Assembly (NCBI RefSeq): GCF_019802125.1
Contig: NZ_JAHVHT010000003.1
Location: forward strand, 124,001 to 188,000
Reading direction: 5' to 3'
Source: Tateyamaria omphalii
GTDB lineage: Bacteria > Pseudomonadota > Alphaproteobacteria > Rhodobacterales > Rhodobacteraceae
DNA length: 64,000 nt
Part shown: piece by piece, positions 18,510 to 25,996 of the stretch
How positions within the stretch are numbered: the stretch's first letter is position 1
Layout of the letters: the number at the start of each line of letters is the position of its first letter
Program-made: the position numbers and the translations under genes
Notes under the pieces: generated by a model
Database searches by the model: none
Seen by the model: the letters and a program-made list of their open reading frames with translations, nothing else
Told to the model about the DNA's origin: nothing

Positions 18510-19075
18510 CCCTCTCCACGTTTGGTCCTGTGCGCGGTGAGTTGATTCACGCGACGCGAAAGATCCATGATGCGTTGCATGGTGATCCATTGCTTGCTTG
18601 CCTGACGCGCTCGAACCTTACGGCGCACGCGTATGAGCGCGCATTGAGCGTCTTCGCCCAGTTTTACTTTGCGATGGAAACCGCGCGAGACGACACTGAT
18701 CTGTTTCCAGAGTTCGGCCTGAAGGCAGAATGCCTCGCGTTGAAGCGAGACGTTCCTTCCGCAACACTTCGAGTGCACCGCTTCAGCGTTCAAGGTCGCC
18801 CGGAGCTTATGGGTGCGCTCTATGTTGCGCATGGCGCCGCGTTTGGCCGCAACAGCATGCGGGCCAACGTCGTTTCTATGCTCCCGAATGCGCCGCATCA
18901 CTTTCTTCGTTGTCCTACACCATCACACCGGTGGAGTACGCTAACATCGAGGCTCGAACAGATCGGGCACGATGCGTGTGCACGAAAACGTATGATACGC
19001 GGTGCCGACCAAGCGTTCTCTTTCATCGCTGAAATCAGTAAGCTGGAACAGTCTCGCCTTGAATGTGAGAGCTGA
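18506..19075 (+). CDS. Biliverdin-producing heme oxygenase (BphO-like)
   Basis: This 189-residue heme-oxygenase-like protein would open heme to biliverdin IXa for the phytochrome. Family features are the N-terminal ELIHATRKIHDALH helix (a His here is the likely axial ligand), and the distal helix region LMGALYVAHGAAFGRNSM, where usual members read GALYVLEGS-x-GG. It starts at GTG 18506, overlapping the bphP stop (GTGA), so the two are translationally coupled. The sequence is divergent; the call leans partly on the operon. Confidence 0.8.
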   Translation: MTLSTFGPVRGELIHATRKIHDALHGDPLLACLTRSNLTAHAYERALSVFAQFYFAMETARDDTDLFPEFGLKAECLALKRDVPSATLRVHRFSVQGRPELMGALYVAHGAAFGRNSMRANVVSMLPNAPHHFLRCPTPSHRWSTLTSRLEQIGHDACARKRMIRGADQAFSFIAEISKLEQSRLECES

Positions 19076-19405
19076 TGGAGAAGCAACCTTTGATTGGCAT
19101 GTCATGAGTTGGTCGGCATGCAGTGAGGCATGCGCGACGATAGCAAATTGACGCTGCCGAACGGGACCTGGACATGGAAGGGGGCCAACGTCCCACATGG
19201 CGCTTTTACTATATGGCTAAAGCGAAGGAACGATCCTTGTTCCGGCAAAATTGCGGACGTCGGTGATTGGGTTTGATACGGCCCTTACCTGACCTGCGTC
19301 ATTGTCTTCGCGTGCTGCCGTGTTTCACCGTATCGCTATCGACGGAAAGGGCCGCCTGCGCCGTTGAACAAGGGACAACATAGCGTAACCTGGAAAGGAC
19401 CGCAC
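19076..19405. other. Intergenic region upstream of the YHYH-sulfatase operon
   Basis: No credible gene is present. An inverted repeat GGAAC-GATCCTT-GTTCC sits at 19227-19243. A Shine-Dalgarno-like AAAGGA (19394-19399) precedes the ATG at 19406. The promoter for the following pair must be here, but I could not pick clear boxes. Confidence 0.45.
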
Positions 19406-20404
19406 ATGTCCCGAATGACTTCTACTTCGCTGATCGGTATTGCTCTTTTACTGTCATCTACATCTGTGCTGGCTGAGAGCGCTAGGGACATCACCAACCT
19501 GGTTCTCGCGGATAGGACTGCGGAATGCGCTGACTACGTTGGCGACTACCACTCGCATGTAACGGATCTCGGGCAAGAACTGGCCTTCGAAGGACGGGTG
19601 AACCTTTCGGCCGATGACGAAACCTGCACGCTTACGGTCAACCAGATACCAAATCACGATTTTGGAAGCGCCAATATCCGCTGGCCCGCAGATGCCGCCG
19701 AGGTGTCTGATGAGATCCGCGTCCCGCGCAATCCAAAACCCGCACCAGAACCTACATCCATTGGACTGACACCGGCGGCCATTCTTCTCAATGGTGTCAA
19801 ATGGGAAACCAACCCTGCCGCTTGCTTCGGTGAAGGGCCGCAACGCCCTGGGCGGGAGCGGGTCGGCTGTGGGCACCGCTTTGTCGACCATCCCTGGCGA
19901 TACAATGTCGGCTCGCCTCTGAACGAATTTCAGTTCGATAGCTATCACGCTCATGTCCAGCGTGGGGGGATGTATCACTACCACGCCACCCCGCGCGTGC
20001 TCTACTCCACCGACGCACAAACCTTCGACGATGCCGCCTGCGCCCAGGCAGGGCCCTCTCCCGTAATTGGGTTCGCGCTGGATGGTTTTCCACTCTTTGG
20101 ACCCTGCATCACGGCCGACGACGGTTCTGTTCGCGCGGCCCGCAGCAGCTATGTTTTGCGCTCCGGTGAGCGTCAGGAGGTTGATGGATACGAAACCCCA
20201 TACGTGACGGGGCTGGTCAAGACCTCAACCTACAACGGTCAATTTACCGGGGATTTCGAATACATGGACGGCGCCGGGGACTTGGACGTTTGCAATGGAA
20301 TGACGGTCGATGGGCAATACGGTTACTACGTGACCGATGACTTTCCCTATGCGATCCGCTGTTTCACCGGCACGCCGATCGAAACCTTCCAGCCCAGGCA
20401 ATGA
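19406..20404 (+). CDS. Exported YHYH-domain protein (first copy)
   Basis: This 332-residue protein has a signal peptide (about 1-25, ending VLA) and the YHYH signature GGMYHYHATP near residue 200, then GFALDGFPLFGPC and a Cys/Gly-rich C-terminal part ending CFTGTP. YHYH-domain proteins have no established biochemical function; they are exported and often lie beside sulfatases or multicopper enzymes. ATG at 19406 was chosen because it begins the signal peptide with AAAGGA upstream. The stop overlaps the sulfatase ATG by 4 bp. A second 332-residue YHYH protein lies at 24343-25341. Confidence 0.87.
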   Translation: MSRMTSTSLIGIALLLSSTSVLAESARDITNLVLADRTAECADYVGDYHSHVTDLGQELAFEGRVNLSADDETCTLTVNQIPNHDFGSANIRWPADAAEVSDEIRVPRNPKPAPEPTSIGLTPAAILLNGVKWETNPAACFGEGPQRPGRERVGCGHRFVDHPWRYNVGSPLNEFQFDSYHAHVQRGGMYHYHATPRVLYSTDAQTFDDAACAQAGPSPVIGFALDGFPLFGPCITADDGSVRAARSSYVLRSGERQEVDGYETPYVTGLVKTSTYNGQFTGDFEYMDGAGDLDVCNGMTVDGQYGYYVTDDFPYAIRCFTGTPIETFQPRQ

Positions 20405-21696
20405 GCATGTTGAAACGGACCCTGACCGCATGGCTTGTCTGCACGTTATCTCTTGGCGCGACGACCGCAACCGCGCAGCAGCCCAACGTGCTGCTCGTGA
20501 TCGCCGATGACATGGGGCTCGACGCCAGTGCCTGCTACACGGTTGGAAACCAGCAGGCAGCCATGCCGACGCTTGAGCGGCTCTGTAGCGAAGGGTTGGT
20601 GTTCGAAAATGCCTACGCTTACCCCACGTGCTCTCCGACAAGAGCGGCGCTGATGACAGGACGCTACGCGGCGCACACCGGGATCGGTGGCGTGGTGGTT
20701 TGGAACAGAGCGTCACCCGGGTTGTCGACCGACGAAGTAAGCCTGTTCGACATCGTGACAAATGCCGGCTATGCCGCCGCTCTTTTCGGCAAATGGCACA
20801 TCGGTACGCGGGTCGATGGGTTTGACCATCCTGCCGCGCTCGGGGTGCCGGAATACTTCGGGCCTTACACCGGCGCCCTGAAGGATTACGGAAGTTGGAC
20901 CGCGATCGAGAACGGGGAAGAAGTTGAGGTCACTGACTACGCCACCTCTGCCCTCACGGACCGGGCGATTGACTGGATTGGCGGGCAAGATAACCCGTGG
21001 TTCCTATGGCTTGCGTACAACGCGCCGCACGCTCCGTTTCACGTACCGCCTGCAGAGCTACTCGGATCGGCAGCAGGGGTCGAAATGGCAACAAACCTGT
21101 CAAAGTACCAGGCCATGCTGACGGCAATGGACACCGAATTCGGGCGACTTCTCGACAGTCTAGATGCCGAAACACGTGCAAATACGGTCGTGATCTTCAT
21201 AGGCGACAACGGTTCGCCCAATCAGGTCGCGCGCGACCTATATGCCCCAAACGGCGCCAAGGGGTCGCTTTATGAAGGCGGTATTCACGTTCCGATGATT
21301 GTCAGCGGCCCGGGCATCACCCCCGGGCGCACCGATGCGCTGGTTCAAGTTAACGACATTCATGCGACCATCGCAGCGATGGCGGGCGGCAAAAGCATCA
21401 CGGCCGATGCTTTCGACATCTCGTCCGTACTCGGAGGCGGAGAAGGACCGCGCGATACGATTTTTGTCGAACACTTCTCCGATGCACCGCCCCGCGGCTC
21501 CAACACTTACGGTTGGATCATTCGCAGCGGTAACGACAAGCTGGTCATGATCGATGGGCAGGACCCCCAACTTTTCGACCTGTCTAGCGATCCTCTGGAA
21601 TTGAAGGACCGTCTGACCGATGGCACTTCGCAGGAGGAGGCCGCGCGCATCGCGGAACTGACAGCCAAGGCCGAGGCGGCGCGATCAGGGGATTAA
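20401..21696 (+). CDS. Exported type I sulfatase (arylsulfatase family)
   Basis: This 431-residue sulfatase has a signal peptide (1-26, ATAQQ) and hydrolyses sulfate esters outside the cytoplasm. Asp36-Asp37 in VIADDMG bind the metal, and Cys77 in CSPTR is the residue converted to formylglycine; FGKWHIG and FIGDNGS are also present. Cys-type sulfatases need a maturase (sulfatase-modifying enzyme), and none is in this window. It is cotranscribed with the YHYH gene (ATGA overlap at 20401). Substrate is unknown; an aryl or sugar sulfate is plausible in a marine bacterium. Confidence 0.92.
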   Translation: MSMLKRTLTAWLVCTLSLGATTATAQQPNVLLVIADDMGLDASACYTVGNQQAAMPTLERLCSEGLVFENAYAYPTCSPTRAALMTGRYAAHTGIGGVVVWNRASPGLSTDEVSLFDIVTNAGYAAALFGKWHIGTRVDGFDHPAALGVPEYFGPYTGALKDYGSWTAIENGEEVEVTDYATSALTDRAIDWIGGQDNPWFLWLAYNAPHAPFHVPPAELLGSAAGVEMATNLSKYQAMLTAMDTEFGRLLDSLDAETRANTVVIFIGDNGSPNQVARDLYAPNGAKGSLYEGGIHVPMIVSGPGITPGRTDALVQVNDIHATIAAMAGGKSITADAFDISSVLGGGEGPRDTIFVEHFSDAPPRGSNTYGWIIRSGNDKLVMIDGQDPQLFDLSSDPLELKDRLTDGTSQEEAARIAELTAKAEAARSGD

Positions 21697-22233
21697 GTTA
21701 GGGCTGAAAAACGTACGCTTGAACCAAAACTTACCTTGCCAGCCTCGGTTCGCGGAAGAGGCTTTGTTTGTCGCCCAACCAATCTCCGGCGAAGTCCATC
21801 CAGCCGTCTTTGTCATGCTCTGGGGGGAATGTTTGACGACACGACGGAAACCTGATGCTGCAACGTTGAACACGGAAACAACAGGACAGAGGATCGAAGG
21901 ATGAAGACCACGATTGCTTGCGTCACTCTGCACACCTTGTTCATGACCCCGGCCACTGCGGACACGCTGATCTCTGATGCCCAGGCCGATGGCCGTTTCG
22001 AAATGCAGAGCATCTACACGCACGTTGCCGACGACGGTCTACAGGTCACGGCTGACAGATCCTTGGCTTGGATGTCGTCGCATTTGGGGTGAGGCAGGCC
22101 ATTGTCATTGGCTCCATGGTAAAGACTACCGCGAAAATGACCCTGCACGAAAAATCTGCTCGGGGCGCTACTGGTAGCGAAATGACCCGGTGCTCTGAAT
22201 GCGTGTCGCAGACAATGCACCGGGCCCGCGCTA
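21697..22233. other. Spacer between the sulfatase and the convergent hydrolase gene
   Basis: The region holds one possible small gene (21901-22092, listed separately) and otherwise no frame with recognisable protein character. I see no strong terminator hairpin for the sulfatase transcript. Confidence 0.4.
21901..22092 (+). CDS. Possible small exported protein, unrecognised
   Basis: There are 63 codons. Residues 1-20 look like a signal peptide (MKTTIACVTLHTLFMTPATA followed by DTL), and GGATCGAAGG precedes the ATG. The mature part would be about 43 residues with no Cys and no motif I know. It could be a real small periplasmic protein of the sulfatase operon, or the surviving 5' end of a longer degraded gene, since the 140 bp downstream carries no continuing frame. 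Confidence 0.35.
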   Translation: MKTTIACVTLHTLFMTPATADTLISDAQADGRFEMQSIYTHVADDGLQVTADRSLAWMSSHLG

Positions 22234-23148
22234 TCACGCCAGGTATGTCCTGAACCACGCCACCATGCGCTCCTCGGCAAGGGCAGCCGCAGCTTCGTCG
22301 TAGCGCGGCGTCGTGTCGTTGTGGAAGCCGTGATTCACACCCGGATAGATATGGGCCTCGTAGCGCTTGTCGTTTTCCTCCAGCGCCTTCTGATAATCGG
22401 GCCACATCGCATTGATCCGTTGATCCAGCGCGGCCAGTTGGATCATCAAGGGCGCCTCGATCTGCGGAACCTGCGTGCTGTCAGGCGACGCACCGTAGAA
22501 CGGGACGCCCGCACCCATCTCCGGGTAGGCAACAGCAAGCTTGTTCACCACGCCACCGCCATAACAGAAGCCAGTTGCGCCTACTTTGCCATTGGTTCCG
22601 TCAAGCCCCTGAAGATACTCGAATCCAGCAAAGAAATCGTTGAGCAACGCCTCCTGATCAAGTGTTCTTTGCATCTCGCGCCCTTCGTCGTCGCTACCAG
22701 GATATCCACCCAATGAGGACAGCCCATCCGGACCCATCGCGACAAAACCTGCTTTCCCAAGACGACGCACGACGTCTCGGATATACGGGTTCAAACCCCG
22801 GTTCTCGTGCACCACCAGCACGGCGGCAGGGGGGCGATCCGGATCAATCTCAGCTGGGCGCACGAGATAGGCGCTGATGTCACCCGTCCCGTTCGGGCTG
22901 GGATAGACAATGTCTTCGCCCGCGATGTCTGGGTCATCCTCTGCAACCTGCTGCGCCAACGCATAGTTCGGGGCGAGCGTTCCGAGAATGGCAGCGGCTG
23001 TCAGGCCGCCGACAGCCCACTTTCCTGCGCGGTCAAGAAACTCGCGCTTGGTGATCTTGCCATGCGCGTAGTAGTCATAGAGATCCAGCAGCTCCTGATC
23101 AAAATCTGCCGCAGTCAGTCGTTCGGGCGGGGTTTGGTCGTTCATCAT
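22234..23148 (-). CDS. Dienelactone hydrolase family protein with internal Tat-like signal
   Basis: This 304-residue alpha/beta hydrolase has the nucleophile elbow GFCYGGG (Cys nucleophile), the dienelactone-hydrolase signature VVHENRGLNPYIRDVVRRLGKAG, and a late His in HGFHND. Residues about 30-65 read KREFLDRAGKW followed by a hydrophobic stretch and ALAQQ: a twin-arginine-like export signal without the second Arg, placed unusually far from the N-terminus. Similar YghX-like proteins have this layout. The start MMND at 23148 has AGGGAGAAAG upstream. It is the last gene of a leftward four-gene envelope cluster. Confidence 0.88.
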   Translation of the reverse strand: MMNDQTPPERLTAADFDQELLDLYDYYAHGKITKREFLDRAGKWAVGGLTAAAILGTLAPNYALAQQVAEDDPDIAGEDIVYPSPNGTGDISAYLVRPAEIDPDRPPAAVLVVHENRGLNPYIRDVVRRLGKAGFVAMGPDGLSSLGGYPGSDDEGREMQRTLDQEALLNDFFAGFEYLQGLDGTNGKVGATGFCYGGGVVNKLAVAYPEMGAGVPFYGASPDSTQVPQIEAPLMIQLAALDQRINAMWPDYQKALEENDKRYEAHIYPGVNHGFHNDTTPRYDEAAAALAEERMVAWFRTYLA

Positions 23149-23219
23149 CTTTCTCCCTGTGGTTTGAATGTGCGGCGTCGCGATCGGGACTGGCCCGTGC
23201 GGATTTGAACGCGAGGGCT

Positions 23220-23741
23220 TCAGTTTCGGATCACCCATCGTTTGAGTGATGCATCGACGGTGGCGCATGGTTTCACGGTCAAATCGCGCGACATGAATGG
23301 GCCCGCTGTCCGGCTGTCCTCGGCGACAACAACGCATTGCGACGGATCCGTGGTGAGGCGAAATTCCTTTGACAAGGCGTCGTACTCAAAGGATTGGCTG
23401 TCCGTGCCAGGTTCACAATCAAGCAGTCCAAACGGGACGGTGTCACTTTCCGGCGCACTGAGTGTCATGCACTTGCCATCGAATTCGACGGACTGCAGGG
23501 CACCGGTGTCGGTGTCATATCGGAATTGCGTGTCACCCCCCTGCGGCTTGCAGGAATGCGCCTGAATTTGCTCCGAGAACCCTCGTCCCAAGGTATCAAT
23601 GCACCAGCCCAGGCCGTCTACTTCGTCCAGGTTGTCGGCCAAGTATATGATAGGCGAAGGCGATTGAACCTGTGGCTCCTCCGCGACCGCTGGGATGGCC
23701 AGAAATGTTGCCGACATAGCGGCTGCAAAGGTCGTTTTCAT
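23220..23741 (-). CDS. Exported ricin-type beta-trefoil protein
   Basis: This 173-residue protein has a signal peptide (1-19, AVAEE). The mature part has beta-trefoil character: repeated units with paired Cys and QxF/W-like ends (WCIDTLG, CMTL, LLDCEPGTDSQSFEYD, CVVV, and a terminal LKRWVIRN). Ricin-type folds usually bind sugars, so a carbohydrate-binding role in the periplasm is possible. It lies between the cytochrome b561 and hydrolase genes on the same strand. The start at 23741 was chosen for the signal peptide. The lectin assignment is by pattern only. Confidence 0.62.
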   Translation of the reverse strand: MKTTFAAAMSATFLAIPAVAEEPQVQSPSPIIYLADNLDEVDGLGWCIDTLGRGFSEQIQAHSCKPQGGDTQFRYDTDTGALQSVEFDGKCMTLSAPESDTVPFGLLDCEPGTDSQSFEYDALSKEFRLTTDPSQCVVVAEDSRTAGPFMSRDLTVKPCATVDASLKRWVIRN

Positions 23742-23791
23742 CTTCGGGTGGTCCCTATCTGGGGTGCACGTGCGGCAGAGGTGTGCGGAGA

Positions 23792-24328
23792 TCATTTTCC
23801 GGATGTCATTCGGCGCAGTGTCAGGTCGCGATCAACGAAGTGGTGTTTGAGAGCAGCCGCGATGTGCAAGACCACGATAAATGCCAAGGCGTGACCCAAA
23901 TAGGTGTGAACAAAGGATGCCGAGGAAACAATCCAAGGTATCTCCGCCTGCGCCGGAATCTCGAACCAGCCAAACACCGAAAGCGCATTGCCGCGAAACA
24001 CGGTAAAGGCAACGCCTGATGCGGGCATCAGCAGTATGCCCGCCAAAAGCACCCAGTGCGCGGTTCTTGCTGCACGTTCCTGCCAGGCAGGCATGTTTCC
24101 GACTGCGCCTGGAAAGCCGCGGAACAGGCGCCACCCGACGCGCCAAAGACCCAGGATGAGGACCAGAACGCCAAGAGATCGATGGATGCCCACCAGGGGG
24201 CGTTTCTCTTCACGTGGCAGTCCGCTGTATTCAAGGTACAGGCCAAACCCAAGCATTCCGATCATGGCCAGGGCGAGAACCCAATGGTTCAAGCGCGACA
24301 TGGCGCCATAGTTGTTGGTTTCGGACAT
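23792..24328 (-). CDS. Cytochrome b561 family protein
   Basis: This 178-residue membrane protein has four hydrophobic segments and the histidines expected for two b hemes: MSRLNHWVLAL, VGIHRSLGVL, TAHWVLLAGI and HTYLGHALAFIVVLHIAAALKHHFVDRDLTL. The HxxAALKHHF-x-RDxxLxRM ending is diagnostic of the YodB/b561 group, which moves electrons between quinone and periplasmic partners. ATG at 24326-24328. It lies 14 bp downstream of the second YHYH gene, so it is a candidate electron donor or acceptor for the exported proteins around it. Confidence 0.92.
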   Translation of the reverse strand: MSETNNYGAMSRLNHWVLALAMIGMLGFGLYLEYSGLPREEKRPLVGIHRSLGVLVLILGLWRVGWRLFRGFPGAVGNMPAWQERAARTAHWVLLAGILLMPASGVAFTVFRGNALSVFGWFEIPAQAEIPWIVSSASFVHTYLGHALAFIVVLHIAAALKHHFVDRDLTLRRMTSGK

Positions 24329-24342
24329 TGCGATCCCTTCCT

Positions 24343-25341
24343 TTATGGCCGCCGACGCGGTGGCGCGCTTGCGTCACACACTCCGTCTGGATCTGTGAGT
24401 ACGCAGCCTGCTTCGGCGCTCAAGCACGGTAGGATGGCATTCGAACCCGCATCATTGGCGTGATAATGGTATGCGGCCGATGCGTCGGTATGCCCACGGC
24501 AGGCGTCAAGGCCGACAGGCTCCGAGCCATCCGGCAACAGCCTTTCGAAGATAGGATAACCATCCATTGCGATTCCGATCTGGGCTCCATGATCGGCATC
24601 AGTTGGCGTCGCAATTTCGGACAGGCAGTCGGTGACAGCGTGATAGTGATACCCGACATGCGGGTTCACATGTCCGCCGCAATCATCAAAGGGTGCAATT
24701 GTATAGGCTCCAAGGATTGCCTCGACTGGCGCTGGGGCGTCCAAGCGCACGCCATTCAGCGCTATCCCGCTGCCAGAGATGTCGGTCGGTGCCTGATCCG
24801 TCGGCTCCGTCGGTGTCAGTGGAATGACAAAAGTCAGCGTTGCGTCATCCGGCATGTATTCCGGCAAGCACTCGACACAGTGGTTCTGGTAGGCTGGGTC
24901 GACATTTGGCCGCGCCGCTGCTTCGCAGGCTTCCAGCGTGCCGGTAAAACGCACATCACCTGTCTCAGGATCAAAGAGTTGCCAATTCGTGTCGCCGTAA
25001 AGCTCCGCCAGCTTGGTGACGAAGGCCCCGTCCACGTCATGCACTACGCCGTTTTCGAGCCAGATGCCGCCCTGCGCCGCGGTATCGTTGATGGATCGAG
25101 GGCACCACGGACCGGGTGTGTAGCTTTGAGGCTCCGGTATCACGGTCACGCTGAAGCATGTCGCTGTCGTGCCGCCGGCAAGGGTGCAGTCAACTTCTGA
25201 CGGGCCAGACACAATTTGTGCACCAGACAGGAAGGTCTCGATCTGGTGCAGTTTTTCATGGGCGCCAGCGGTGGTCGCAACGCCGACCACAAAACAGCAG
25301 AGCAGCGCCAACTGCGGACGCCAGACCTTGGAAAACATCAT
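24343..25341 (-). CDS. Exported YHYH-domain protein (second copy)
   Basis: This 332-residue protein has a signal peptide (ends TAGA-HEK) and two YHYH motifs: VGYHYHAVTDC near 250 and AAYHYHAND near 300. GIAMDGYPIFE matches GFALDGFPLFG of the first copy. There are many Cys residues, including a C-terminal cluster (CLSAEAGC, GVCD). GGAGGG lies 7 nt before ATG 25341, which fixes the start. It heads the leftward operon with cytochrome b561, the beta-trefoil protein and the hydrolase, and is divergent from marR. Function is unknown; Cys/His content and the cytochrome suggest a metal or redox role. Confidence 0.88.
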   Translation of the reverse strand: MMFSKVWRPQLALLCCFVVGVATTAGAHEKLHQIETFLSGAQIVSGPSEVDCTLAGGTTATCFSVTVIPEPQSYTPGPWCPRSINDTAAQGGIWLENGVVHDVDGAFVTKLAELYGDTNWQLFDPETGDVRFTGTLEACEAAARPNVDPAYQNHCVECLPEYMPDDATLTFVIPLTPTEPTDQAPTDISGSGIALNGVRLDAPAPVEAILGAYTIAPFDDCGGHVNPHVGYHYHAVTDCLSEIATPTDADHGAQIGIAMDGYPIFERLLPDGSEPVGLDACRGHTDASAAYHYHANDAGSNAILPCLSAEAGCVLTDPDGVCDASAPPRRRP

Positions 25342-25390
25342 TCGCAAGCCCTCCGATACGTGAAACGATTGCGTTCGAATCAAAGTTAGG

Positions 25391-25407
25391 ATACGAACTG
25401 TTTGTAT
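25391..25407. promoter_or_regulatory. Imperfect palindrome, probable MarR operator
   Basis: The 17-bp site ATACGAACTGTTTGTAT has arms that match except at one pair and the centre. It overlaps the marR start codon (25406) and lies 50 bp from the start of the divergent YHYH gene, so one bound dimer could repress both directions. Confidence 0.62.
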
Positions 25408-25894
25408 GTTACGTAAAGGCCATAAACTGCACGCATTGCTGCATTCTGCCGACCTCATCGAGCAGCATTTGCGGATCGAGCTTGAACCATTGGGTCTCAG
25501 GCCTCGGCAAGCGCGCGTTTTGAATGCACTGGGTCGGGTGGGCACCTGCAGTCAGGTTGAGCTCGCGCGCGCGTTCAACGTGTCTCCGGCCAGCATGAGC
25601 ACCATGACGCAACGGCTGGTGCAGGGCGGCTACATCCTGCGCGAGGTCGACCCGGACGAACGGCGTACCAATACGCTTCGCCTGACAGAAAAGGGTAAGG
25701 CGCTCCTATCGGATGTTCACGCAGCATGGCGCAACGTCGACAAGATCATTGAGAACGCGATTGGCTCAGACAATGCGGATCAGTTGGCCGATCTTGCATT
25801 TGATTTGCGCGATGCGTTGGGGGGACAGCCACCGGCCAAGGCGCTTGCGGGGGGCAACTCTCAACGTGCCGACAGCTCTGATCGGCACCGTTAA
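25406..25894 (+). CDS. MarR family transcriptional regulator
   Basis: This 162-residue regulator has a winged-helix core: LRPRQARVLNALGRVGTCSQVELARAFNVSPASMSTMTQRLVQGGYILREVDPDERRTNTL with the DPxDxRRxxLxLT-like wing. MarR proteins usually repress neighbours and release on binding small phenolic ligands or on thiol oxidation; apart from its N-terminal region there is only Cys at the VGTCSQ position. It is divergent from the YHYH operon and 102 bp before the RND genes in the same direction, so it could control either. The start codon lies in a palindrome. Confidence 0.9.
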   Translation: MLRKGHKLHALLHSADLIEQHLRIELEPLGLRPRQARVLNALGRVGTCSQVELARAFNVSPASMSTMTQRLVQGGYILREVDPDERRTNTLRLTEKGKALLSDVHAAWRNVDKIIENAIGSDNADQLADLAFDLRDALGGQPPAKALAGGNSQRADSSDRHR

Positions 25895-25996
25895 AAGGCC
25901 GAAATCGCGCGGCGACCTGAAAAATGCAAAAAAGAGCGACGGAATTCGCCTGCGCCGTCGTGCAACTACAAAGATATGCACTGGGTTTAGGCGGCT

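Noticed and set aside
25960-25981. Operator before the RND adaptor (GTGCA...TGCAC)
   Set aside because: Arms are only 5 bp and unlike the marR palindrome; expected often by chance.
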